From: Pseudoalteromonas phenolica | GTDB taxonomy: Bacteria; Pseudomonadota; Gammaproteobacteria; Enterobacterales; Alteromonadaceae | NCBI RefSeq assembly: GCF_005886345.1 | Contig: NZ_PNEC01000021.1 | Coordinates: 186,001 to 250,000 of the forward strand | Direction of reading: 5' to 3' | DNA length: 64,000 bases | Shown: positions 24,588 to 33,665 of the stretch, in pieces | Layout: every line of letters starts with the position of its first letter | Position numbering within the stretch: position 1 is the stretch's first letter | The notes under the pieces: generated by a model | Told to the model about the DNA's origin: nothing | Seen by the model: only the letters and a program-made list of their open reading frames with translations | Databases searched by the model: none | Position numbers and translations under genes: made by a program

Positions 24588-25100
24588 TTAACTTTTTTGA
24601 AGATGACTAATATAATAAGCCTTCTTAATAGCATACGAAAAACCTACAACAGCAGACATAATAATCATAATTCTTTGTAAATTATCTCTTACGTAAAGTT
24701 TGTAATATGCATTATCGATCCAATAGTTCAAATACAGACATACTTCGACTAACGCTATCGTATTATTAAAAATACAAACTAGAGAAATGAGTATTAAAAC
24801 TGCTTCTTGTACTGAATAAGTGTGTTGTTTATATGCATCTTCAAAAAACGGTATCTGCTTAAACTTATAAGCTAAATATCTCCTGCTAAAAACAAAACAC
24901 AGAAAAATACCTGATGTTACAATCGACCAAATATAAAAACCTACAGGCATCGACATAGCCCAACTTAAGGTCATTGTACTAATTGTTGTTGGGATCAAAA
25001 AACATGATATCGTAAACCTTGCATTAATATCTTTCCAACATACAAACAAGCCAGTAATAAACGTTATCGGTATTAAATAATCAAATAAGGCAGCGCTCAT
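24588..25100 (-). CDS. Hypothetical multi-pass membrane protein
   Basis: A 170-residue protein with about five hydrophobic segments (near 5-22, 28-50, 53-72, 95-125 and 142-160), rich in Tyr, Ile and Cys. No family recognised. Its start overlaps the end of the XRE regulator gene by 4 bases, so both are translated from one message, and the 54-residue peptide gene follows. It could be an immunity or signalling membrane protein in such a set, but there is no motif to prove it. Lower GC than the neighbouring housekeeping genes. Confidence 0.7.
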   Translation of the reverse strand: MSAALFDYLIPITFITGLFVCWKDINARFTISCFLIPTTISTMTLSWAMSMPVGFYIWSIVTSGIFLCFVFSRRYLAYKFKQIPFFEDAYKQHTYSVQEAVLILISLVCIFNNTIALVEVCLYLNYWIDNAYYKLYVRDNLQRIMIIMSAVVGFSYAIKKAYYISHLQKS

Positions 25101-25399
25101 TCTTTCACCTCTTCAACATCTTTATTATTCTTATTTTCTTTGTCATTTTTCTTACCAAAAATATCAAAGTATGAGGCAGGATCACGACCACTGATCAACA
25201 GTATGTCGATAAATTTGCTTAATGGGATCTCATTTTTGCCGCTTTCCCAATTTGAGATGGTTGATTGATCGCACTCAGATATCATTTTTTTGGCAAGCTC
25301 AGCTTGGCTTAGCCCTAACTCTCTTCGAATTTGTCTTATGAATCTTTGTGCTTCAACCTTAAAGCTAAAAGTCTTCTTTTGTCGCTCGGTCGTTTTCAT
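25097..25399 (-). CDS. XRE-family transcriptional regulator
   Basis: A 100-residue protein with a complete XRE HTH: RRELGLSQAELAKKMIS, then CDQSTISNWESGKNEIPLSK, residues about 20-60. The C-terminal third (GKKNDKENKNNKDVEEVKE) is charged and unordered. It heads a three-gene minus-strand operon with a membrane protein and a small peptide. A 16-bp palindrome 65-80 bases upstream of the start (25464-25479) is a natural candidate for its own operator. Confidence 0.85.
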   Translation of the reverse strand: MKTTERQKKTFSFKVEAQRFIRQIRRELGLSQAELAKKMISECDQSTISNWESGKNEIPLSKFIDILLISGRDPASYFDIFGKKNDKENKNNKDVEEVKE

Positions 25400-25463
25400 T
25401 ACATCCTTTCCATTAAAGCTACTTCCTTAGCTCTAAACAATAAAGTGGTGTTTATGAAGATTG

Positions 25464-25479
25464 TCATAGGTATCTATGA
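25464..25479. promoter_or_regulatory. Candidate operator of the XRE regulator
   Basis: TCATAG-GTAT-CTATGA, a perfect 6-bp inverted repeat with 4-bp spacer, of the size bound by XRE dimers, in the leader of the regulator gene. Confidence 0.45.
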
Positions 25480-25498
25480 AAAATTTACACCATGATAA

Positions 25499-25527
25499 CA
25501 AGGTAGTTTCAAAAATTAAATACCTTG
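25499..25527. repeat. Inverted repeat CAAGGTA / TACCTTG
   Basis: Perfect 7-bp arms separated by 15 A/T-rich bases, 20 bases beyond the first palindrome. Could be a second regulator site or the remnant of a hairpin; no T run follows. Confidence 0.35.
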
Positions 25528-25698
25528 CAGGTGTTTCTTTTTTGAACCCTAAGCCAAATAAAAGGATAATCATAGGACTGCGCATATTTTTGTCACAACA
25601 AAGCTTTTATTAACAGGTTGAGAAACTTAAAACTTTGATTCTAGTCAGATAACTCAAGGCTTGGGAAGGTATAGGTGTGAGGTGTGAACTCGATTTAT

Positions 25699-25827
25699 AT
25701 GATCCTAAGAGAAGCCATTATTGAGTGCCAAACAGATATGAAACAGCTAAATAGAGACATAGATGATTTAGCTATTAAATCTAAATGTCAGAATGAACCA
25801 AGTATAAGCATCTTTAGAAACATATAG
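25699..25827 (+). CDS. Doubtful small ORF, 42 residues
   Basis: Starts MILREAIIECQTDMKQLNRD and ends IFRNI; helical and charged, no recognised family. An in-frame GTG five codons upstream (25684) could also serve, with GTGAGG before it. Convergent with nothing and isolated, so it may be a chance ORF in a spacer. Confidence 0.25.
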   Translation: MILREAIIECQTDMKQLNRDIDDLAIKSKCQNEPSISIFRNI

Positions 25828-25872
25828 CTTTAACGATAAAAGTACATAGCTAAAAACAAGCTTTAAGAAATA

Positions 25873-25900
25873 AAAAACCCAGCATATTCGCTGGGTTTTA
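25873..25900. terminator. Terminator after cysS
   Basis: AAAACCCAGC, loop ATATT, then CGCTGGGTTTT: an 8-bp GC-rich core with A and T runs on both sides. It lies 20 bases after the cysS stop on the minus strand. Confidence 0.9.
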
Positions 25901-25919
25901 TATTCTTTAAAACGTTAGG

Positions 25920-27299
25920 TTATGCTTTGCGCCACGTCGTTTTACCTGCACTGTCTTCAAGTACAACGCCCATCGCAGTTAACGCATCACGCGCTGCATC
26001 CGCAGCAGCCCAATCTTTATTCGCACGCGCTGTTAAACGCTGCTCAATTAACGCTTCAATCTTAGCGACTTCGTCGTCATCTTGGTCGCCTTGTAAGAAT
26101 TGCTCTGGCTGTTGCTGTGCAATACCTAGAACTTCAGCTAACTTAACAAGGATAAACGCGTGCTCGCCCGCCGCTTTTGCATCCTTTTCTTTTAGCAAGT
26201 TCACTTCTTTTGCTAATTCAAAGATGACTGGCAGCGCTTCTGGTGTATTGAAGTCGTCGTTCATCGCTGTTTCAAAACGCTTGGCAAATTCTGTTTGCTT
26301 ATAATCAACTTCAACTAACTCAACATCACGTAACGCTGTGTAAATACGTTCAAGAGAAGAACGTGCTTGATCTAGATTTTCTTGCGAGTAGTTAAGCTGG
26401 CTACGATAGTGACCGTTAATTAAAAAGTAACGTACTGTTTCGCGGTCGTATTGCTTTAAAACTTCACGCACTGTAAAGAAATTGCCTAATGATTTAGACA
26501 TCTTCTCTTTATTTACTTGTACCATACCCGTGTGGATCCAAGTATTTACGTAGTTACCGTCATTAGCACAGCATGACTGGGCAATTTCATTCTCATGGTG
26601 CGGGAACTGTAAGTCCGAACCACCACCATGAATATCAAAGTGCTCACCTAAATGCTTTTGGCTCATTGCACTACATTCGATATGCCAGCCAGGACGACCT
26701 TCGCCCCAAGGTGATGACCAAGAAGGTTCTCCCGCTTTGGCTTTCTTCCAAAGTACGAAATCTAGAGGATCATCTTTGCCTTCAGCGACTTCAACACGCG
26801 CACCGGCTTGCAGCATATCTAAATCTTGCTGAGACAATTGGCCGTATTGCTCGAATGTTGATACATCAAATAGTACGTCACCGTTTTGTGCAACATAAGC
26901 GTGTTTTTTCTCAACTAGACGTTCTATCATGTCGATGATCTCATTCATATGGCCGGTTACCGTTGGCTCAATATCAGCTGGCAACATATTCAATGCTTCG
27001 AAATCTTCATGCATTGCTTTGGTCATACGAACCGTTAAATCGTTGATCTCTTCGTTGTTTTCAGTAGCACGCTTAATAATTTTGTCGTCTACATCGGTGA
27101 TGTTACGTACATATGTCACATCAAACCCTAAATAGCGAAGGTAGCGATTCATTACATCAAACGAAACATAAGTACGCGCATGACCCACGTGGCAGAAATC
27201 ATAAATGGTGATACCACACACATACATGTCGACTTTGCCTTCGACGAGAGGTTTAAACGGCGCTTTTTCACGAGTAAGTGTGTTGTATATCTGCAACAT
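25920..27299 (-). CDS. cysS: Cysteinyl-tRNA synthetase
   Basis: A 459-residue class I aminoacyl-tRNA synthetase (E. coli 461) that charges tRNA-Cys. The zinc and HIGH region reads [17 protein letters not shown] (residues 27-43), and the KMSKS loop is [11 protein letters not shown] near 266-276. The zinc ligands Cys28, Cys209 and His234 are in the usual segments ([27 protein letters not shown]). Monocistronic, divergent from ppiB, with its own terminator. Confidence 0.96.
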   Translation of the reverse strand: MLQIYNTLTREKAPFKPLVEGKVDMYVCGITIYDFCHVGHARTYVSFDVMNRYLRYLGFDVTYVRNITDVDDKIIKRATENNEEINDLTVRMTKAMHEDFEALNMLPADIEPTVTGHMNEIIDMIERLVEKKHAYVAQNGDVLFDVSTFEQYGQLSQQDLDMLQAGARVEVAEGKDDPLDFVLWKKAKAGEPSWSSPWGEGRPGWHIECSAMSQKHLGEHFDIHGGGSDLQFPHHENEIAQSCCANDGNYVNTWIHTGMVQVNKEKMSKSLGNFFTVREVLKQYDRETVRYFLINGHYRSQLNYSQENLDQARSSLERIYTALRDVELVEVDYKQTEFAKRFETAMNDDFNTPEALPVIFELAKEVNLLKEKDAKAAGEHAFILVKLAEVLGIAQQQPEQFLQGDQDDDEVAKIEALIEQRLTARANKDWAAADAARDALTAMGVVLEDSAGKTTWRKA

Positions 27300-27482
27300 T
27301 GAGTCTGTTTCCTAATCCAATAATAGACATAAGCCGCAATCATAACACTTGAATACGCCCTGCTCTATACCCGATTGCAGCTATTTCCCGATAAATACAC
27401 TATTAACACAAAGCTTTAACCGATTTATATTCTGCTATAAAATACATTCCTTTAATAAAAACATATCGAATAGGTAACCACA

Positions 27483-27974
27483 ATGGTTGTACTTCAAACA
27501 AACTTTGGTGAAATCAAAGTAAACCTTTTTGCAGAAGAAGCGCCTGCAACAGTTGAAAACTTTTTAAACTATGCAAAATCAGGCTTTTATGACGGCACTA
27601 TCTTCCACCGTGTAATCGACGGTTTCATGGTTCAAGGTGGTGGTTTCGCTCAAGGTATGGAACAAAAGTCTGTTCAAGCACCAATTCAAAATGAAGCGAA
27701 CAATGGTCTGAGCAACAAAACTGGCACGCTGGCTATGGCTCGTACACCAGATCCTCACTCAGCAACAGCTCAGTTCTTCATCAACGTGAACGACAATGAC
27801 TTCTTAAACTTCTCTAGCGAAACTTCGCAAGGTTGGGGTTACTGTGTATTCGGTGAAGTTGTAGAAGGCATGGACATCGTAAACAAGATCAAATCTGTTG
27901 CTACAGGTTCTACAGGCTTCCACCAAGACGTACCACTTGAAGAAGTGATCATCGAGAAGGTGACTGTTGCTTAA
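27483..27974 (+). CDS. ppiB: Cytosolic peptidyl-prolyl cis-trans isomerase B (cyclophilin)
   Basis: A 163-residue cyclophilin (E. coli PpiB 164). The catalytic segment [15 protein letters not shown] (residues 40-54) with its Arg, the TGTLAMART segment and the [10 protein letters not shown] segment are all present. No signal peptide, so it is the cytoplasmic form. Divergent from cysS, the usual arrangement in gammaproteobacteria. TAGGTAACCACA precedes the ATG. Confidence 0.95.
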   Translation: MVVLQTNFGEIKVNLFAEEAPATVENFLNYAKSGFYDGTIFHRVIDGFMVQGGGFAQGMEQKSVQAPIQNEANNGLSNKTGTLAMARTPDPHSATAQFFINVNDNDFLNFSSETSQGWGYCVFGEVVEGMDIVNKIKSVATGSTGFHQDVPLEEVIIEKVTVA

Positions 27975-27993
27975 ATCTGAGTGTTAAGCAACT

Positions 27994-28025
27994 AAGGCTA
28001 GGTATGCACCTAGCCTTGTCTTTTT
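27994..28025 (+). terminator. Terminator after ppiB
   Basis: AAGGCTAGGT, loop ATGC, ACCTAGCCTT, then GTCTTTTT: a perfect 10-bp stem 20 bases after the ppiB stop. Confidence 0.88.
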
Positions 28026-28060
28026 CTCACTCACTATTCATTTTCTTTTAGGCTTTTTGA

Positions 28061-28801
28061 ATGGCATCTCGCAAAACCTACTTTATCTCTGACTTACATT
28101 TAACAGAAGACCGTCCTGACATCACCAATGCATTCAAGCTATTTCTTGAAACACATATGACTGATGATGTCGATTCTTTATATATTCTTGGAGATTTTTT
28201 TGAAGTATGGATAGGTGATGACGGTCATACAACACTGACCGACGAAGTTGCATCTCTGTTGAAATCTTTGTCAGACAAAGGCATTTCAGTCTTTTTTACC
28301 CATGGTAATCGAGATTTTTTACTTGGGAAGAAATATGCAAAGCAAGCAGGTATAACATTACTACCTGAACAACAAGTCATTGATTTATACGGTACGCCTA
28401 CAGTGATATTGCATGGTGATGAAATGTGTACACAAGACATTGCCTATCAAAAATTTCGTAAAAAAAGTCGAGGCTGGTGGTGGCCTAAACTAATGCTAGC
28501 CATGCCACTCAGTTATAGAAGAAAAGTCGCCAAACAAGCGCGCCAAAAAAGTATTGAGAGCCAAAAAGGCAAGCCATTAGATATTCTAGATGTGACTGCT
28601 GATGCAGTTTTGGACATGTTTGCGAAACACCATGTAAAACACATGATCCATGGTCATACACACAGACCAAATGTGCACACAATTGAAAAAGGTGAAGATT
28701 CCTTAACCAGAACCGTACTCGGTGATTGGTATTCGCAAAGCTCTTACTTAGTTGTGACTGAAAATGAGCAAATTCTGCACCAAGGTAGCCCTTTTAACTG
28801 A
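28061..28801 (+). CDS. lpxH: UDP-2,3-diacylglucosamine diphosphatase LpxH
   Basis: A 246-residue calcineurin-type metallophosphatase (E. coli 240) that makes lipid X in lipid A synthesis at the inner-membrane surface. Metal-binding motifs run in order: ISDLHLTEDRPD (residues 8-19), LGDFFEVWIGDD (44-55), THGNRDFLLG (80-89), ILHGDEMCTQD and MIHGHTHRPNVH. The insertion with basic and aromatic residues (KFRKKSRGWWWP) fits the membrane-facing lid. The usual ppiB-lpxH neighbourhood is conserved; a terminator between them suggests separate transcripts. Confidence 0.95.
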   Translation: MASRKTYFISDLHLTEDRPDITNAFKLFLETHMTDDVDSLYILGDFFEVWIGDDGHTTLTDEVASLLKSLSDKGISVFFTHGNRDFLLGKKYAKQAGITLLPEQQVIDLYGTPTVILHGDEMCTQDIAYQKFRKKSRGWWWPKLMLAMPLSYRRKVAKQARQKSIESQKGKPLDILDVTADAVLDMFAKHHVKHMIHGHTHRPNVHTIEKGEDSLTRTVLGDWYSQSSYLVVTENEQILHQGSPFN

Positions 28802-28862
28802 TAACTACCCTATGTAGAATCTGAATAGAGCGACCTAGGCTTTATCCTCAAGATGACCAAGG

Positions 28863-29383
28863 TTATTGAGCATTGGTATCAGCACTAGCCAATAATGTAT
28901 CTATATTTTTAGCTTCTCTTTGTAACGCCTTTACTTCATGTGCTAATAACTTTTCTAGTTCATGATCACAAACAGGCGTTGGTGCTTCGACACATTCAAG
29001 CAAAAGTTCAGGACAAAGACGGTTGAAAATGTACTTTGCTCTTTTCATATGAAAACTCGAAGTGATCAGTACAACTTCAGAAATCGCAGCCTTTTTAAGA
29101 TAGGCTTTGCAAGCAAAGCATCTTCTAGCGTAAAACGGCTTTCGGAAATGGGTAAAAATTGAGTATCGGGGACACCCAACGCTGTTAAGTAAGCCTTTAC
29201 GTAGTCTGCATGGGCCTGTTCAGTCACATTAAAATGCGCACCAAACCCGCCAGTACAAAGGATCTTTAACTCTGGATAATTTAAATGGTATTCGAAAGTT
29301 GTCTTACATCGTGATTTGACAATTTCAGACAACTCCCCTTGAGCATTATTTGGTCCGCCCAGTAAAATAATCGCTTTTAGCAA
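28863..29383 (-). pseudogene. DUF218 (YdcF/SanA-like) gene split by a frameshift
   Basis: Two adjoining frames make one recognisable protein of about 173 residues. The first (29066-29383, TTG start with GGGAT upstream) runs MLKAIILLGGPNN... to EDALLAKPILK. The second continues in another frame with ITSSFHMKRAKYIFNRLCPE. The GG start, the ISESRFTLEDA segment and the SSFHMKRA segment are DUF218 hallmarks. The break lies at a run of five A on the coding strand (29092-29096): one more A restores the frame. Either a true loss, a sequencing error, or -1 slippage on A-AAA-AGG. DUF218 proteins are envelope-associated, but this one has no membrane segment. Confidence 0.75.
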
Positions 29384-29408
29384 CTAAATTTATCCCATTC
29401 AACCTGAA

Positions 29409-29795
29409 TTAATATTCTAACTTTAACAGCCTTTTGGCTTCTTCTTTTGATGTAAGTGTATTTTCACACAATACATATCCATCGACTTTAGAAATAATAT
29501 ATTTAGCTAAGCCCTCGGTTTCCATATGCTCAGATTGGGATTCAGTAGTGCGTAGTATTTGATAATCTCCGTCACATAACTCTTTGGCTCTACGGTTAAA
29601 CGTCTTGTGTGCCGCAGAATAGTTAAGCCAAGGAGCAAAATTTGTCTTAGCCATAATTTTGTACATTCCTTCAGCTATTTTTTTATCCCTAAAACCACCT
29701 CCTAGAGCACTTTCTCCTTCAAGATCTATATTGTGATAAGAACTTGCACAACCACCTAGTAAAGTTACAAAAATCAAAGCAAATAACTTCTTCAT
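29409..29795 (-). CDS. Small lipoprotein (CC0125/CC1285 type)
   Basis: A 128-residue protein with a lipoprotein signal peptide MKKLFALIFVTLLGGCASS, Cys16 being the lipidation site. The mature part contains ALGGGFRDKKIAEGMYKI, then a helical region with FNRRAKELC and a C-terminal GYVLCENTL segment. The GGGF/Y...E..Y.I pattern is that of a small lipoprotein family named after Caulobacter proteins; I am moderately sure of that. Function unknown. AAGGAAAAAAG precedes the ATG. Confidence 0.7.
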   Translation of the reverse strand: MKKLFALIFVTLLGGCASSYHNIDLEGESALGGGFRDKKIAEGMYKIMAKTNFAPWLNYSAAHKTFNRRAKELCDGDYQILRTTESQSEHMETEGLAKYIISKVDGYVLCENTLTSKEEAKRLLKLEY

Positions 29796-29857
29796 CTTTT
29801 TTCCTTATTATTGTTTTATATTGCGGATAGCTTTGAAACTAATTTAGACTAATAATA

Positions 29858-30613
29858 TTAAATTATTGGTGCACCTGAATGGAACTTAAAGTCTTCATCT
29901 GGAGAGGCTATTAATTCAGCTTCAACCTCACCAAAAAATGCGACGCGCTCAGAGATGTCTTTCCCTGCAATTTCTTCTGCCAGCGTCAGGTAGTCTTGAT
30001 AATGACGCGCTTCAGAACGAAGTAAAGACTCATAAAAATCACCGAGTTTCTTGTCTACATGTGGGGCTAGTTTTGCAAATCGCTCACAAGAGCGGGCTTC
30101 GATATAAGCGCCACAGATCAGTTTATCTATGAGTTTTTCTGGCTCATACGTGCGAACATGTTTAAGTAGTCCACTTGCGTAGCGACTTGATGCACAATAT
30201 TCGTATTCAACGCCGCAGTCATGCATTATCTCTAATACTTGATAAAAGTGATGTAACTCTTCTTTGATAAGCAAGACCATTTTATCAATTAAATCTTGGC
30301 CATAAGCGGTCTGTGCTTTAGGCACCATAGATTTATTCAGCTTATTGCAATCAGCTAAGTCTTGCCAACTGCCTGTTTTACGATAGGTAAAATCTTCATA
30401 CGGCTTCAGCCATTCTAGAAGCGCAGTGCCACTGTCTTTATCTACTGCGTATTTACGGATCAAATACATGGCAGATTGTGCTGCTTTTAGCTCACAGACC
30501 ATGTGGTCAATTAAAATGACAGGTAGGTTTTTAGGGTCTTTTGCTGCTTCAATCCAACTAATAGGTGTTTCGCATTGTAAGAATTGATTTATTGGCTCTA
30601 AAAGCTTATCCAA
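29858..30613 (-). CDS. miaE: tRNA-(ms2io6A)-hydroxylase MiaE
   Basis: A 251-residue ferritin-like diiron oxygenase that hydroxylates the isopentenyl group at A37 of tRNAs reading UNN codons. Four-helix bundle ligands can be followed: ELKAAQSAMYLIRKYA, KEELHHFYQVLEIM (E-x2-H), GAYIEARSCERFAKLA (E-x-R-x2-E) and LRSEARHYQDYLTLA (E-x2-H). Both E-x2-H pairs are intact. Its start lies 230 bases from the divergent Yip1-like gene. Confidence 0.92.
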   Translation of the reverse strand: MDKLLEPINQFLQCETPISWIEAAKDPKNLPVILIDHMVCELKAAQSAMYLIRKYAVDKDSGTALLEWLKPYEDFTYRKTGSWQDLADCNKLNKSMVPKAQTAYGQDLIDKMVLLIKEELHHFYQVLEIMHDCGVEYEYCASSRYASGLLKHVRTYEPEKLIDKLICGAYIEARSCERFAKLAPHVDKKLGDFYESLLRSEARHYQDYLTLAEEIAGKDISERVAFFGEVEAELIASPDEDFKFHSGAPII

Positions 30614-30755
30614 GGCTGACTCTCAAAGTGGCTCTAATAAAAATTACCGCGAATTGTATCATAAAACTGGCTCAGGCTAATGCATTGGATCAAAGGAAGA
30701 TTATTGCGTTCAAAGAATTTAAAACTTTTCAATTAGACGAAAGTTTAACCATTTC

Positions 30756-30784
30756 TTGACAAAGAAATGCTTCTTACGCATAAA
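30756..30784 (+). promoter_or_regulatory. Candidate sigma-70 promoter of the Yip1-like gene
   Basis: A perfect -35 box TTGACA (30756-30761), a 17-base spacer, and CATAAA (30779-30784) as -10. Start of transcription would be about 55 bases before the ATG at 30845. Confidence 0.5.
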
Positions 30785-30844
30785 TAACAATGAAAGATGT
30801 ATAAAAAACACACACCCTTTGCCAAATTCTGATAAGGAGGCCTT

Positions 30845-31444
30845 ATGATTTTAAATCATTTATGGGGCTTGTACGCTCACCCACTCGAAGAGTGGCAAAC
30901 CATAGATAATCGTCATGAGAGTATTCAATACAGCTTGTCTCATATCGCGCTTATCGCACTGATCCCAAGTATTATGGGTTATATCTCTTCTGTACATATT
31001 GGCTGGCGTATTGGTACGTCAGATATTGCCTTTCTAACACATGAAAGTGCGCTACTTATTGGTGTCGCAATGTATTTTGCACTCATTATGGGTGTATTTG
31101 CACTGGCCTATTTAGCACATTGGATGGCTGTCACGTTCGGGGCTAAACCAACTTATACACAAACTTTAGAGCTCGCGGCTTACACGGCCACACCGGTATT
31201 TATGTCAGCAGTATCAGCTGTATTCCCTGAGCTTTGGTTTGTAGTGACTGTAGGCATGGCAGCATTGGCTTATTCGGTTTATTTACTTTATACCGGAGTT
31301 CCTATTTTAATGCATATTCCCGAAGAGCGAGGCTTTATCTATGCTAGCTCTGTTGTGACCTGCGGGTTAGTCTTAATAGTAATTATTATGGCTGGTACAG
31401 CTATTTTATGGACTAATGGCATAATTAGCCCTACTTTTAGTTAG
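30845..31444 (+). CDS. Yip1-family inner-membrane protein
   Basis: A 199-residue protein with a short N-terminal cytosolic part (LWGLYAHPLEEWQTID, the usual opening of bacterial Yip1 proteins) and five hydrophobic segments from about residue 35 to 190. Strong ribosome site AAGGAGG before the ATG. Function of the bacterial family is not established. It is monocistronic with a candidate promoter and a terminator of its own. Confidence 0.85.
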   Translation: MILNHLWGLYAHPLEEWQTIDNRHESIQYSLSHIALIALIPSIMGYISSVHIGWRIGTSDIAFLTHESALLIGVAMYFALIMGVFALAYLAHWMAVTFGAKPTYTQTLELAAYTATPVFMSAVSAVFPELWFVVTVGMAALAYSVYLLYTGVPILMHIPEERGFIYASSVVTCGLVLIVIIMAGTAILWTNGIISPTFS

Positions 31445-31488
31445 GGTGCTTTGAATAGCACCTAAATTTTTGCTTTTATCCAAAAGTT

Positions 31489-31515
31489 AAAAGGAGCGAA
31501 TAATCGCTCCTTTTT
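31489..31515. terminator. Bidirectional terminator between Yip1-like gene and purF
   Basis: AAAGGAGCGA, loop ATAA, TCGCTCCTTT then T/A-rich sequence. It serves the plus-strand gene; the A run on its left lets it also act on purF transcripts. Confidence 0.88.
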
Positions 31516-31550
31516 ATTTAAGGTGTATTTATTAGTTATTGCTAACTAAT

Positions 31551-33077
31551 TTACTCGCCTTCTGACTCTTCTTGGTTATGTAACTCAAGTGAAGCTGACA
31601 TTGCTTGCTCTCGAGTCGACTTTGCAGAGTCGTTACGTAGCGCGTCGATACGATTTAGATATTCTTGGTCGATATCACCTGTGATGTACTGACCATCAAA
31701 TACTGACGTTTCGAATTCAGTAACATCTGGGTTTTCTTGACGAACTGCAGCAATGAGATCTTCAATAGATTGGTAGATTAAGCCATCAGCACCAATGCTT
31801 TGGTTAATGTCATCTACTTCACGACCGTGTGCAATTAGCTCAGCAGCGGACGGCATGTCGATACCATAAACATTCGGGAAACGAACTTCTGGTGCAGCTG
31901 AAGCAAAGTATACGTTTTTAGCGCCTGCTTCACGTGCCATCTCAACGATTTGAGCTGAAGTTGTACCACGAACAATTGAGTCGTCTACAAGTAATACGTT
32001 TTTCCCTTCGAATTCTCTGTCAATCGCATTTAATTTACGACGTACAGATTTCTTACGCATTTCTTGACCTGGCATGATGAATGTACGGCCAATATAACGG
32101 TTTTTAACGAAACCTTGACGGTAAGGCTTGTCTAAAACCGTTGCTATTTCTAGCGCTACATCACACGAGGTTTCAGGAATAGGAATAACCACATCAATGT
32201 CTTTATCAGCCCACTCACGTGCAATCTTTTCGCCTAACTTAGTACCCATATTTACACGTGTTGCGTAAACTGACATGTTGTCGATTACAGAATCAGGACG
32301 CGCGAAGTATACAAACTCAAAAATACACGGTGCGTGTTGTGTATTAACAGCACACATTTGCGAGAATAGTTGACCATCTTCAGTCACGTAAATCGCTTCA
32401 CCAGGTGCTACGTCACGTACAAACTCGAAGCCATCGGCTTTAAGAGCTACGCTTTCTGAAGCAAACATGTATTCAGTACCGCTTTCAGTTTCACGCTTAC
32501 CATATACAAGTGGACGAATGCCTTTAGGATCACGGAAAGCCACAATACCGTGACCGATGATCATCGCAATACTTGCGTAACCACCAACAACTAGCTCATT
32601 CACATTTGAAATTGCACTGAACATATCTTCAGCTTCAAGCTTTAACTTGCCTGATTTGCAAAGTTGATGCGCTAGAATGTTTAAAAGAATTTCAGAATCT
32701 GAAGTGGTGTTTACATGACGGCGAGCTTGGCTAAATAATAACTCTTTAAGCGCTTCTGCGTTTGTAAGGTTACCATTGTGCGCTAAGGCAATACCAAATG
32801 GAGAGTTTACATAAAATGGCTGTGCTTCTGCAGAACTTGAAGAGCCTGCAGTTGGGTAACGCACATGGCCGATACCAATATTGCCTTGAAGGCGCTTCAT
32901 ATGGCGGGTATGAAACACATCTTTAACAAGACCATTTGCTTTTCTTAAGCTAAACGTATTGTTGTCGATTGTGATGATGCCTGCTGCATCTTGCCCGCGG
33001 TGTTGCAAAACAGTTAAGCCATCATACAAAGCCTGATTAACAGGAGATGTTGCGACTATACCAACGATACCACACAT
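31551..33077 (-). CDS. purF: Amidophosphoribosyltransferase
   Basis: First committed enzyme of purine synthesis, 508 residues (E. coli 505). The N-terminal nucleophile Cys2 is exposed after Met removal (MCGIVGIV). The glutaminase part includes [11 protein letters not shown] and [17 protein letters not shown]. The phosphoribosyltransferase part has [14 protein letters not shown], the PRPP loop, near residues 365-378, and [10 protein letters not shown]. cvpA lies 32 bases upstream, so the conserved cvpA-purF operon is kept. No clear PurR box was seen by eye before cvpA. Confidence 0.96.
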   Translation of the reverse strand: MCGIVGIVATSPVNQALYDGLTVLQHRGQDAAGIITIDNNTFSLRKANGLVKDVFHTRHMKRLQGNIGIGHVRYPTAGSSSSAEAQPFYVNSPFGIALAHNGNLTNAEALKELLFSQARRHVNTTSDSEILLNILAHQLCKSGKLKLEAEDMFSAISNVNELVVGGYASIAMIIGHGIVAFRDPKGIRPLVYGKRETESGTEYMFASESVALKADGFEFVRDVAPGEAIYVTEDGQLFSQMCAVNTQHAPCIFEFVYFARPDSVIDNMSVYATRVNMGTKLGEKIAREWADKDIDVVIPIPETSCDVALEIATVLDKPYRQGFVKNRYIGRTFIMPGQEMRKKSVRRKLNAIDREFEGKNVLLVDDSIVRGTTSAQIVEMAREAGAKNVYFASAAPEVRFPNVYGIDMPSAAELIAHGREVDDINQSIGADGLIYQSIEDLIAAVRQENPDVTEFETSVFDGQYITGDIDQEYLNRIDALRNDSAKSTREQAMSASLELHNQEESEGE

Positions 33078-33109
33078 TAAATTTTTCCTCGCCGATTAAC
33101 GGTTTCCGA

Positions 33110-33604
33110 TTAACGGTTGACTGAATTTAAAAAGCTTGAGTTGTCTTCTAAGTACGAGAAAAACCACTCAATAACAAAACTAAATTCAGGGATCAAAGTT
33201 GATGCTGTCCACCAAGGTGCATCTGGTGCACCGGTAAACGCATCCAGAAAAAACAGTAAGGCGCTTACGACTAACACACCTCGAAGTGCACCAAACACAA
33301 TACCTATGATACGGTCGGTGCCTGACAGGCCTGTACGTTGCACAAGTTCTGACAGAATATAATTAACAAGCCCACCCAACAGTATGGTCGCAAAAAATAA
33401 TATGGCAATTGCGGCCGCATTTCTTAAAAGGGGTTCTGAAATGGAAGTAAGGAAGGTTGCTAGATATTGATAGAATAAACTAGAAATGAAGAATGCGCTG
33501 ATCCAAACAACCAATGACATTGCTTCTTTTACAAAGCCTCGCATTAGTCCGAATAAGGTGGAAAGACCAACTATACCGAGAATCGCGTAATCAACCCAGT
33601 TCAT
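33110..33604 (-). CDS. cvpA: CvpA family membrane protein
   Basis: A 164-residue inner-membrane protein with four hydrophobic segments (E. coli CvpA 162). It opens [20 protein letters not shown], the typical start; the ATG at 33604 is chosen over a TTG four codons upstream. In E. coli it is needed for colicin V production and affects envelope stress and septal functions. It lies between dedD and purF as in enterobacteria. Confidence 0.92.
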   Translation of the reverse strand: MNWVDYAILGIVGLSTLFGLMRGFVKEAMSLVVWISAFFISSLFYQYLATFLTSISEPLLRNAAAIAILFFATILLGGLVNYILSELVQRTGLSGTDRIIGIVFGALRGVLVVSALLFFLDAFTGAPDAPWWTASTLIPEFSFVIEWFFSYLEDNSSFLNSVNR

Positions 33605-33665
33605 AATAACCAACAAGTCGTTAATTTGGGGCGCATTCTATAAGAGCCACGCGTCAATTACCAGA

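Larger units (their letters stand above)
25400..25872. other. Spacer upstream of the XRE operon
   Basis: About 470 AT-rich bases between the XRE regulator and the cysS terminator. It contains two inverted repeats listed separately and one doubtful small ORF (25699-25827). No RNA gene recognised. Confidence 0.5.
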
